NCBI GenBank assembly: GCA_050305935.1
Contig: JBNLGG010000042.1
Span: 1-37,803 of the forward strand
Direction of reading: 5' to 3'
Origin: CAJXNP01 sp050305935
GTDB lineage: Bacteria > Bacteroidota > Bacteroidia > Cytophagales > Cyclobacteriaceae
DNA length: 37,803 bases
Both the position numbers and the translations under genes were made by a program. Below the pieces are notes generated by a model, which had not been told where the DNA came from, searched no databases, and worked only from the letters and a program-made list of their open reading frames with translations. Each line of letters begins with the position of its first letter. Position 1 is the first letter of the stretch. Below are positions 16,001 to 22,221 of this stretch, piece by piece.

Positions 16001-16145
16001 AATATACCTAATGGCAGAAAACCTGGTAACATTCACCAATTACACTGGTTTTGATCCTGAAATTGGCGGTGGTGTAATGAGTATCGACAGAGGTATATAT
16101 CCACAAGCCAGATCCTTCATGCTTGGATTAAACTTTAGTTTTTAA
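13005..16145 (+). CDS. SusC/RagA TonB-dependent outer-membrane transporter
   Basis: 1046 residues. It imports oligosaccharides across the outer membrane with the SusD partner, powered by TonB. Seen: signal peptide to about A30 (LSLFWGSMYAQ); a carboxypeptidase-regulatory-like beta domain (about 34-107, VSGKVTEESGEALPGVSI); a TonB-box-like EEIVVVGYGEQKK (112-124); a plug domain (about 125-235, ALQGRTSGVTI, VRGLTSLNDGANNPLWVVDG, GARAASGVILITTKKG); and a long 22-strand-type barrel ending SFMLGLNFSF, with a terminal aromatic. The start is ATG 13005. An overlapping ATG at 13001 opens another frame that lacks a signal peptide. It is first in the operon with susD 23 bases downstream, and the promoter candidate is at 12867-12927. 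Confidence 0.96.
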   Translation: MELEILHNFARLKRPLLILCLSLFWGSMYAQDIQVSGKVTEESGEALPGVSILIKGTSVGTISDIGGYYSLKVPSEDAILVFSFVGFVTEEVAVDGRSTIDISLVQDITALEEIVVVGYGEQKKSVVTGAISSVKAEDLETQPINRVEQALQGRTSGVTIAFNSGQPGSAATVRVRGLTSLNDGANNPLWVVDGVVVDNGGIGFLNQSDVASIEVLKDAASQAIYGARAASGVILITTKKGQSGKMRVNYNGFYGTSSPARKLDLLNATEYATLRNEASMAGGSGIIFNNPQSLGEGTDWQDAIFNNDARRQNHELSFSGGNDKSTFYTSFSYWDQEGIVATDISRYQRFNVRMNSTHKIKDWLTFGENFGYAKDKSSGIGNTNSEFGGPLSSAINLDPVTPLVITDPAVANSSPYTNEGIITDDNGNPYGISTIVGQEMTNPMAYIRTRLGNYGWSDNIVGNVFAEVDILDGLKFRSTLGTKLAYWGAESFTPVFWLNSSNINSQNSYNRELQRRIDYNIENTVSYTKDIDKHYFTVLLGQGAYKDTWQNGINVTYRGIPVTQFDDASLNFNVPTDQITAGGQESAVHTVASLFARVNYNYDEKYMATAVFRRDGSSRFGSNNKFGFFPSASLGWVASRENFWPQNDVVNFLKIRGGYGIVGNDQIGDFAYLSTVGGGRNYAFGTDGSYYNGVSPNAPSNPDLKWEETSQLNIGFEATILEKLRMTFDWYKKTTDDILMNPRIPAYVGAISNPAANVASLENTGVELELGYGKSIGEFNFSLGGNVSYLQNEVTFLGNGVEYLSDGQSFHASSYPITRTAVGQPINSFFGFEMLGIFQSQTDIENHTNSEGIIIQPNASPGDVIWADLDDDGVISETDRTFIGDPTPSWTYGITFNADFRGFDISILSQGVAGNMIFQGLRRLDVNNANYQTKMLGRWTGPGTSDELPRLIDGDPNSNYSYPSALYLEKGDYFRIKTMQLGYTLPKSVLDRVGVEKIRIYLMAENLVTFTNYTGFDPEIGGGVMSIDRGIYPQARSFMLGLNFSF

Positions 16146-16168
16146 TCAATAGACTAAAATCAAAAACG

Positions 16169-17692
16169 ATGAAAAATACATATTTAACAATATTTTTAAT
16201 GGTACTGGGAACCTTCTTTGTGAGTTCTTGTGGGGAAGATTTCCTGGAAGTCAAGCCAAAAGGCACTGAATTAGAAGACAACTATTACAGAAATGCAGAT
16301 GAAGCCTTGGCTGGTCTCATTGCTGTCTATGACAACGTTGGGGGGGTAAGCGGTCCTTACATCACAAAGTTTATCGCTGCGAATTCTGCATCGGATGATT
16401 GCTTTGCGGGAGGTGGTAATTCATCGGATATCACTGATCTGCAAGTATGGTCAAACTATACACTAGACCCGGCTACCGGTCCTCAGGGATCACTGTGGAG
16501 CAAGTGCTTTTCAGGAATATTCCGGGCTAATGTTATACTGTCAAAACTACCCGGCGTTCCAATGGATGAAGACTTGAAGGCCAGGTATACGGCTGAGGGT
16601 AAATTTCTTAGAGCATATTTCTATTTTGATCTTGTACGTTTGTTTGAAAATGTCCCTCTGTTTTCCGAGCCGATTTCGACGAGTGAAATGTACAATGTTA
16701 CCCAGGCCGACCCGGCAGATGTCTATGCTCTAATTGAGCAAGATCTTATTGATGCTATCGCTGATTTGCCAGCTACTGTTCCCGTAGCCGTGGAAGGGGG
16801 TCGAGCAACAGAAGGTGCTGCCCGGGCATTGTTGGGGAAAGTTTACCTCTATCAAGAAAAGTTCACACAAGCCGCCGCTCAATTTGCAGAGGTCAATGGA
16901 ACGCCTGGTGGCACGAGCAAATTTGGCTACAGACTACTGGATGACTTCTCTGATCTTTGGATTTTTGACAATAAACACAATAGTGAGTCAATCTTTTCAG
17001 TGAATCACACTGGAGAAGCAAAATGGGGTGACTGGGGTTGCCTTTCCTGTACAGAAGGAAACTGGCTAAACATCATGGTGAACCCAAGGGGATTTGTGAA
17101 ACTGGCTCCCGAGGCTCCTGATTATGTATCAGGATGGAGTTTCAATCCTGTTACTCCCGAGTTGGAAAGTGCTATGCAAGGTGATCCTCGCTACAGTGCA
17201 ACGATTGCCAACCTTCAGACAATGGAAGAGGGTGGAATGGTGGAATATGAGAAAGGCTTTATGAACACAGGCTTTTTCCTGGAAAAGTTTACTTCTACCG
17301 AGCAAGACAGAAACGTAGGTGGTGTAGATGTGGGTAACTTCGATCAAAACCTGTACGACATACGATTGGCTGATACTTACTTAATGGAAGCTGAGGCGCT
17401 TGTCAGGGGTGGAGGAGATGCCGGAAGAGCGTTGGCATTATTGGATGCAGTCAGGGCGCGCGTTGGTTTGGATACTACACCAGCGACACTCGTTAACATA
17501 AAGCACGAAAGAAGAATGGAGCTTGCCGGTGAAGGTCACAGATGGTTTGACCTGGTAAGGTGGGGTGATGCACCGACTGTTTTAGGAGGCAGAGGTTTTA
17601 AGGCCAACAAACATGAAATACTTCCTATTCCATTGTTAGAGCTTGAGAATACTCAATTAGAGCAAAACAAGGAATACGGTGGTATCAAATAA
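16169..17692 (+). CDS. SusD/RagB family glycan-binding lipoprotein
   Basis: 507 residues; lipoprotein signal ending VSSC (Cys21) followed by GEDFLEVKPKGTE, the usual SusD opening. The first half carries the TPR-like helices (NADEALAGLIAVYDNVG; FLRAYFYFDLVRLFENVPL). The C-terminal RagB/SusD region has IRLADTYLMEAEALVRGG, HERRMELAGEGHRWFDLVRWG and EILPIPLLELE. SusD proteins sit on the cell surface as a lid on the SusC barrel and capture the oligosaccharide. It lies 23 bases after susC and 26 bases before the PKD lipoprotein, in the same operon. Residues WSNYTLDP and WNLW-like aromatics probably line the sugar site, but the ligand cannot be read from the sequence; neighbours suggest a beta-glucan. 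Confidence 0.95.
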   Translation: MKNTYLTIFLMVLGTFFVSSCGEDFLEVKPKGTELEDNYYRNADEALAGLIAVYDNVGGVSGPYITKFIAANSASDDCFAGGGNSSDITDLQVWSNYTLDPATGPQGSLWSKCFSGIFRANVILSKLPGVPMDEDLKARYTAEGKFLRAYFYFDLVRLFENVPLFSEPISTSEMYNVTQADPADVYALIEQDLIDAIADLPATVPVAVEGGRATEGAARALLGKVYLYQEKFTQAAAQFAEVNGTPGGTSKFGYRLLDDFSDLWIFDNKHNSESIFSVNHTGEAKWGDWGCLSCTEGNWLNIMVNPRGFVKLAPEAPDYVSGWSFNPVTPELESAMQGDPRYSATIANLQTMEEGGMVEYEKGFMNTGFFLEKFTSTEQDRNVGGVDVGNFDQNLYDIRLADTYLMEAEALVRGGGDAGRALALLDAVRARVGLDTTPATLVNIKHERRMELAGEGHRWFDLVRWGDAPTVLGGRGFKANKHEILPIPLLELENTQLEQNKEYGGIK

Positions 17693-17718
17693 GTTTAATT
17701 TTATTAAAGAGAATCAAT

Positions 17719-18615
17719 ATGAAACGAATAATAGATGTTAAAGGGAATTGGCTGTTTACCCTTTTAATTATGATCGGTGGACTCGTGGGGTGTTTCCCGG
17801 AATCAGAAGACCTGGAACTCGAACCCCTACCTACCGCAAGTTTTACAGTAACACCGGTTGCGAATAAAACAAATACTTTTTTAGTAAAGAGTACTACCCA
17901 GGGTGGGTTTATGTTCTTCTGGGACAAAGGAACTGGATTTTTGGAAGGGTCTGAGATTGATACTGTTTATTTCAGCAGAAAAGGTGATTACGAGGTAAAA
18001 CTAAGAGTCGCTACTTCAGGAGGAAGCGTTGAAACATCCCAGACTGTAAATGTGCCAGAAGACGATCCCGATGCTTGCTTTGGTGCATTGGCGATGCTAA
18101 CCGACTGTGGGTCCAAAACCTGGATATTACAACAACCGGAAGGTGGTGCTTTATTTGTTGGCCCTCCGGGGTTGGGTTCAGCCTGGTGGCAAAACTCGTC
18201 AGCGGATGTTGGAGCCGCCGACAGGGTGTGTCTGTTTGACAACGAATATACATTTACTGCCGAAGGAGTATTTATTTTTGATAATAATGGTACTATGAGG
18301 GTAGATGATGAAGGTGGCAATCCCTGGCCAACAGATATAGGACTGGCGATCGGATGCTATGATATGGCACAGATACCTTCAAAGTATCAGGCCTGGGGTT
18401 CGGGCAATCATAATTTCGAGGTTAACGGAAGTACACTGAAGCTAATTGGTACCGGAGCCCACCTGGGTTTATATAAAGTAGGTGAGACGGGGACAACCGA
18501 CACACCCGGAGCATTCATCAATTATACCATTGAATCGATTACAGAAGATTTATTGGTAGTGAAAAAAGAATATGATTGGGGTGGATGGAGATTTACCTTA
18601 AAAGCTAAAGAATAG
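17719..18615 (+). CDS. PKD-domain surface glycan-binding lipoprotein candidate
   Basis: 298 residues; lipoprotein signal ending GLVGC (Cys25). Residues about 38-112 form a PKD/Ig-like domain (ASFTVTPVANKTNTFLVK, FFWDKGTGF, GDYEVKLRVATSGG). The second half (about 115-298) is a beta-rich domain with many aromatics (GSKTWILQQPEGG, GSAWWQNSS, YTFTAEGVFIFDNNG, YQAWGSGNHNFEVNG, KKEYDWGGWRFTLKAKE). PKD lipoproteins in the position after susD are usual in Bacteroidota glucan loci, where they act as additional surface glycan binders (SusE/SGBP role). It is followed by a strong hairpin at 18618-18645, so later genes may be expressed at a lower level. Binding to beta-1,3-glucan is inferred from the GH16 and GH3 neighbours. 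Confidence 0.8.
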   Translation: MKRIIDVKGNWLFTLLIMIGGLVGCFPESEDLELEPLPTASFTVTPVANKTNTFLVKSTTQGGFMFFWDKGTGFLEGSEIDTVYFSRKGDYEVKLRVATSGGSVETSQTVNVPEDDPDACFGALAMLTDCGSKTWILQQPEGGALFVGPPGLGSAWWQNSSADVGAADRVCLFDNEYTFTAEGVFIFDNNGTMRVDDEGGNPWPTDIGLAIGCYDMAQIPSKYQAWGSGNHNFEVNGSTLKLIGTGAHLGLYKVGETGTTDTPGAFINYTIESITEDLLVVKKEYDWGGWRFTLKAKE

Positions 18616-18617
18616 CC

Positions 18618-18645
18618 ATTAAGGCCGGCATTAGCCGGCCTTAAT
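18618..18645 (+). terminator. 12-bp perfect hairpin inside the operon
   Basis: ATTAAGGCCGGC (18618-18629), loop ATTA, GCCGGCCTTAAT (18634-18645). It starts two bases after the stop of the PKD gene. Only a weak T run follows, so it may be a leaky terminator or a 3' stabilising hairpin that raises susC-susD-PKD mRNA relative to the GH16-GH3 part. Confidence 0.65.
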
Positions 18646-18664
18646 TTCCAAATATTATATTTGT

Positions 18665-19552
18665 ATGTTTAACTCGTTGTCAATGGTTATGAAAATGAAT
18701 GTTTTATGGGTACAACTTGTCTTTCTTTTGATGGCTTGCACTAAAGGTGAAGAACCATCGATCAATTATCATACGCCAGCACCGTCACCCACGGTAAGTT
18801 ATTCTTTTGCAACCACTCCGGTATGGGCGGATGAGTTTGATTACATCGGCAAACCCGATCCTGAAAAGTGGGGCTATGACATAGGTGGTGACGGATGGGG
18901 CAACAACGAATTGCAGTATTATACTGATGATATAAAAAATGCTTCTGTCGATAATGGGGTGTTGACCATCACAGCGATAAAGGAGAATATCAACAACAAT
19001 TTATATTCCTCCGCGCGTTTGGTTTCCCGGGATAAGGGTGATTTTACGTACGGAAGGTTTGAAGCGAAAGCTAAACTTCCAAGCGGTGTGGGTACATGGC
19101 CCGCCATTTGGATGCTGCCTACTGAATGGAAATATGGAGGATGGCCGGATTCGGGAGAGATAGACATCATGGAGCATGTTGGTTTTGATCAGGGCCGGAT
19201 CCATATCACCGTTCATACAGAAACATACAACCATACCAAAGGAACGCAGGTGGGAAAGAATACGATCGTTCCAAATGTCAGTACCGAATTTCATACCTAT
19301 CGCATAGACTGGACTCCCGAGAAAATTGTAGGCTTCATTGATGATCAGCAGCTTTTTAATTTTGACAATAGCAATAAAGGTTCTGCTACCTGGCCATTTA
19401 ACCAGAAATTTCACTGGCTATTAAACATCGCTGTTGGTGGAAACTGGGGAGGAATGGAAGGGGTGGATCCTGATGCTTTTCCAACTTCAATGGAAATCGA
19501 CTACATCAGGGTATACGACTTGATTACAACTGAAATTCCTACTGGTGAATAA
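18665..19552 (+). CDS. GH16 family endo-beta-glucanase (laminarinase-type) lipoprotein
   Basis: 295 residues from 18665. Later in-frame ATGs at 18683 and 18689 also give a good lipoprotein signal (MKMNVLWVQLVFLLMAC), so the start is uncertain by eight residues. The GH16 fold is clear: WADEFDYIGKPDPEKWGYDI, NELQYYTDD, TYGRFEAKAKLPSGVGTWPAIWMLP, and the catalytic motif E165-I-D167-I-M-E170 followed by HVG, then YRIDWTPEKIVGFIDD, LLNIAVGGNWGG and the closing MEIDYIRVYDL. The E-x-D-x-x-E form with the bulged strand is that of laminarinases/beta-1,3-glucanases rather than the lichenase form. It would cut beta-1,3-glucan at the cell surface, giving oligosaccharides for SusCD import. 28 bases to the GH3 gene. 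Confidence 0.92.
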   Translation: MFNSLSMVMKMNVLWVQLVFLLMACTKGEEPSINYHTPAPSPTVSYSFATTPVWADEFDYIGKPDPEKWGYDIGGDGWGNNELQYYTDDIKNASVDNGVLTITAIKENINNNLYSSARLVSRDKGDFTYGRFEAKAKLPSGVGTWPAIWMLPTEWKYGGWPDSGEIDIMEHVGFDQGRIHITVHTETYNHTKGTQVGKNTIVPNVSTEFHTYRIDWTPEKIVGFIDDQQLFNFDNSNKGSATWPFNQKFHWLLNIAVGGNWGGMEGVDPDAFPTSMEIDYIRVYDLITTEIPTGE

Positions 19553-19580
19553 ACAATAAAACAAATTTTAAGTGTGTATT

Positions 19581-21956
19581 ATGAAAAGTAAAATAAGGAT
19601 GTCCTTATTGGGACTGGGTATTGCCACAAGCATTAGCCTGGCATCATTTATATGGAAGAATGACGAAAACGGGAAAGAACAAACCGGGAAAGAACAAACC
19701 GTCGGGGAAAAAGTAGAACAGCTTCTGCGTCAAATGACCTTGGAAGAAAAAGTTGGCCAAATGTCACAGCTCACGCTTGACGTGCTAACGGAGGGGCCAA
19801 GCCTCACAGAGACTAAAGAACCGCTGAAGTTCGACAAAGAAAGATTGAGAAAAGCGATTGTCGAGTACCATGTTGGCTCCGTATTAAATACAGCAAACAA
19901 CAGGGCAAGAACTCCGGAAAAGTGGCATGAAATAGTTAGTGAAATACAGGACGTTGCATTGAATGAAACACGCTTAAAGATACCTGTTATCTATGGGGTT
20001 GATGCTATTCACGGTACTACCTATACTGTTGGTGCCACCATGTTTCCTCAAGAGATTGCCCAGGCGGCCACTTTTAATCGCGGATTGGTAAAAAGGGGAG
20101 CAGAGATTTGTGCATATGAGACAAGGGCGTCGTCCATTCCCTGGAATTTTTCCCCGGTGTTGGACATTGGGAGGGATCCCCGGTTTCCCCGGATTTGGGA
20201 AGGTTTTGGTGAGGACGTTTACCTCGCTTCCGAAATGGGCGTGCAAATGATCGATGGCTACGAAGGAGTAAATAATGATGTTTCCAGTCCCTTCAAGGTG
20301 GCTTCCTGCCTGAAACATTACCTGGGCTACTCAGTTCCGGTTTCCGGTAAAGACAGAACACCTGCATTTATTCCTGAAATTGAATTGCGGGAGCGGCATA
20401 TCCCGGCATTTAAAGCTGCCATTGATGCGGGCGCACATACGATCATGGTGAATTCGGGGGTGATAAATGGCGAATCAGTTCACGCCAGTTATAGCATTCT
20501 TACAAAACTGCTGCGGGAGGAACTTGGATTCCAGGGGGTGGTCGTTACCGACTGGGCCGATATAGATAACCTTCATAATCGCGACAGGGTGGCTGCAACA
20601 CCCAAGGAGGCTGTAAAGCTTGCCATTAATGCTGGAATAGATATGTCCATGATACCCTATCGTTTCAATTTTTGTGATTACCTGGTGGAGTTGGTCAATG
20701 AAGGTGAGGTGTCAATGGAGCGGATAGACGAAGCTGTGAGGAGAATTCTTACCTTAAAGTATGATTTAGGCCTTTTTGAGACCCCAGTCACAAGCATTAA
20801 GGACTACCCGGATTTCGGAAGTGAAGCTTTTGAAAAAGCTGCTTATGAGTCTGCTGCGGAGGCCATCACTCTATTAAAAAATGACCATAATTTACTTCCC
20901 CTAAAACAAGGCACAAAAATCCTGGTGACGGGCCCCAACGCCAACAGCATGCGAAGCCTTAACGGTGGATGGACTTACTCATGGCAGGGCGAAAAAGTGG
21001 AGGAATATGCCCAGCGGTATCATACCATCCTGGAGGCTGTTGAGAAGGCAAATGGCAAAGGAAATGTTGAATATATACAGGGAATAGCATACAATGAAAA
21101 AGGGAAGTATTGGGAAGAAGAAGTGAAAGATATCAACGCGGTGGCGTCTGCGGCAAAAAAGGCGGACGTGGTACTGCTTTGCCTGGGCGAGAATTCCTAC
21201 ACAGAAAAGCCTGGTGATTTACATGATCTCACCTTATCTGCTAATCAACTGGAATTAGCTAAGGCGGTGGCTGCTGCGGGTAAGCCGGTGGTTTTAGTGC
21301 TGAACGAAGGCAGGCCCAGGTTGATTACAGAGATAGAGCGGGAGATGACTGGTATTATTCAAACCTATCTGCCTGGAAATTTTGGCGGCGATGCATTGGC
21401 GGATATCTTGTTTGGCAAAGTGAATCCAAGTGGCAGGCTTCCCTATACTTATCCGATGTATGCCAATACACTCGTGACCTACGACCATAAACCATCAGAA
21501 AACCAGGCCAAAATGTCTGGTATGTATGACTACGAATCTGATTACGCAGTTCAATACCCCTTTGGCTTTGGATTGAGCTATACGACTTTTTCCTATGATG
21601 ACCTGACACTCAATTCTTCAGAGATAGATGCTTCGGGTTCTATTGAAGTTTCCGTGAAGGTAAAGAACACGGGCAAAATGGAAGGTAAAGAGGTAGTTCA
21701 ATTATTCACTTCCGACCTGTATGCGAGCATTACGCCCGATAACAAACGATTAAGAGGATTTGAAAAAGTATCACTAAAACCTGGTGAAGAAAGAACGGTT
21801 TCCTTTTCCCTCACAGCACGCGATGTAGCTTTTGTAGCGAAGAGCCTGAACTGGAAAGTAGAAAAAGGAGAGTATGAGGTGTCTGTTGGCGGGTTAAAGA
21901 AAAAGTTCTCCATAAGTGAAGACAAAGAGTTTAATTCAGTCAAATCAGCTTTATAA
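19581..21956 (+). CDS. bglX: GH3 family beta-glucosidase
   Basis: 791 residues from the ATG at 19581; an in-frame GTG at 19572 adds only MCI. Exported, with a short signal (MKSKIRMSLLGLGIATSISLA) and no lipobox. The N-terminal TIM-barrel domain has VGQMSQLTLDVL, IPVIYGVDAIHGTTYTVGATMFPQ and SPVLDIGRDPRFPRIWEGFGED, with the nucleophile Asp324 in GVVVTDWADID. The second alpha/beta domain (about 430-640) has ITLLKNDHNLLPL and the Fn3-like C-terminal domain has SGSIEVSVKVKNTGKMEGKEV. The family removes terminal glucose from beta-glucan oligosaccharides, here probably products of the neighbouring GH16. A 15-bp tandem duplication (19671-19700) makes NGKEQTGKEQT in the linker after the signal. Last gene of the operon, followed by a terminator. 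Confidence 0.94.
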   Translation: MKSKIRMSLLGLGIATSISLASFIWKNDENGKEQTGKEQTVGEKVEQLLRQMTLEEKVGQMSQLTLDVLTEGPSLTETKEPLKFDKERLRKAIVEYHVGSVLNTANNRARTPEKWHEIVSEIQDVALNETRLKIPVIYGVDAIHGTTYTVGATMFPQEIAQAATFNRGLVKRGAEICAYETRASSIPWNFSPVLDIGRDPRFPRIWEGFGEDVYLASEMGVQMIDGYEGVNNDVSSPFKVASCLKHYLGYSVPVSGKDRTPAFIPEIELRERHIPAFKAAIDAGAHTIMVNSGVINGESVHASYSILTKLLREELGFQGVVVTDWADIDNLHNRDRVAATPKEAVKLAINAGIDMSMIPYRFNFCDYLVELVNEGEVSMERIDEAVRRILTLKYDLGLFETPVTSIKDYPDFGSEAFEKAAYESAAEAITLLKNDHNLLPLKQGTKILVTGPNANSMRSLNGGWTYSWQGEKVEEYAQRYHTILEAVEKANGKGNVEYIQGIAYNEKGKYWEEEVKDINAVASAAKKADVVLLCLGENSYTEKPGDLHDLTLSANQLELAKAVAAAGKPVVLVLNEGRPRLITEIEREMTGIIQTYLPGNFGGDALADILFGKVNPSGRLPYTYPMYANTLVTYDHKPSENQAKMSGMYDYESDYAVQYPFGFGLSYTTFSYDDLTLNSSEIDASGSIEVSVKVKNTGKMEGKEVVQLFTSDLYASITPDNKRLRGFEKVSLKPGEERTVSFSLTARDVAFVAKSLNWKVEKGEYEVSVGGLKKKFSISEDKEFNSVKSAL

Positions 21957-21985
21957 TTTTATTATCAGATTGTCATTGAAAAACG

Positions 21986-22010
21986 GAGGGTGTAAGCCCT
22001 CTTTTTTTTT
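21986..22010 (+). terminator. Rho-independent terminator after GH3
   Basis: GAGGG (21986-21990), loop TGTAAG, CCCTC (21997-22001), then nine Ts (22002-22010). It marks the end of the susC-to-GH3 operon and separates it from GH20. Confidence 0.85.
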
Positions 22011-22047
22011 GATTTTTTTCGAGTGTTTCAATTATTTTTGGCAACTA

Positions 22048-22190
22048 GGCCTACTTGTCATATTTAATCCTTACCGCCATGGCTTTCCTGTCTGACGGTA
22101 GACAGGTGTCTTCACGAGCCATTCCATTGGACGATCCGGTTCGTGAGGGCAGAGAACCGGGGCGTAAAAGGAGCATGACAAAGTAGGGCT
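22048..22190 (-). repeat. Structured intergenic element, copy 2 (about 143 bp, inverted)
   Basis: Terminal inverted repeats CTACTTGTCAT (22051-22061) and ATGACAAAGTAG (22175-22186), with flanks that also pair. Internal stems: CCTGTCT (22087-22093) with AGACAGG (22100-22106); CCGGTT (22136-22141) with AACCGG (22155-22160); and a competing pairing TCACGAGCC (22112-22120) with GGTTCGTGA (22138-22146). Read on the minus strand, the order of parts matches copy 1 at 6524-6666, but the stem bases differ while still pairing. It ends 31 bases before the GH20 start. Confidence 0.75.
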
Positions 22191-22221
22191 AATCATTAAA
22201 ATTTTTATTGAATAAATTCAC

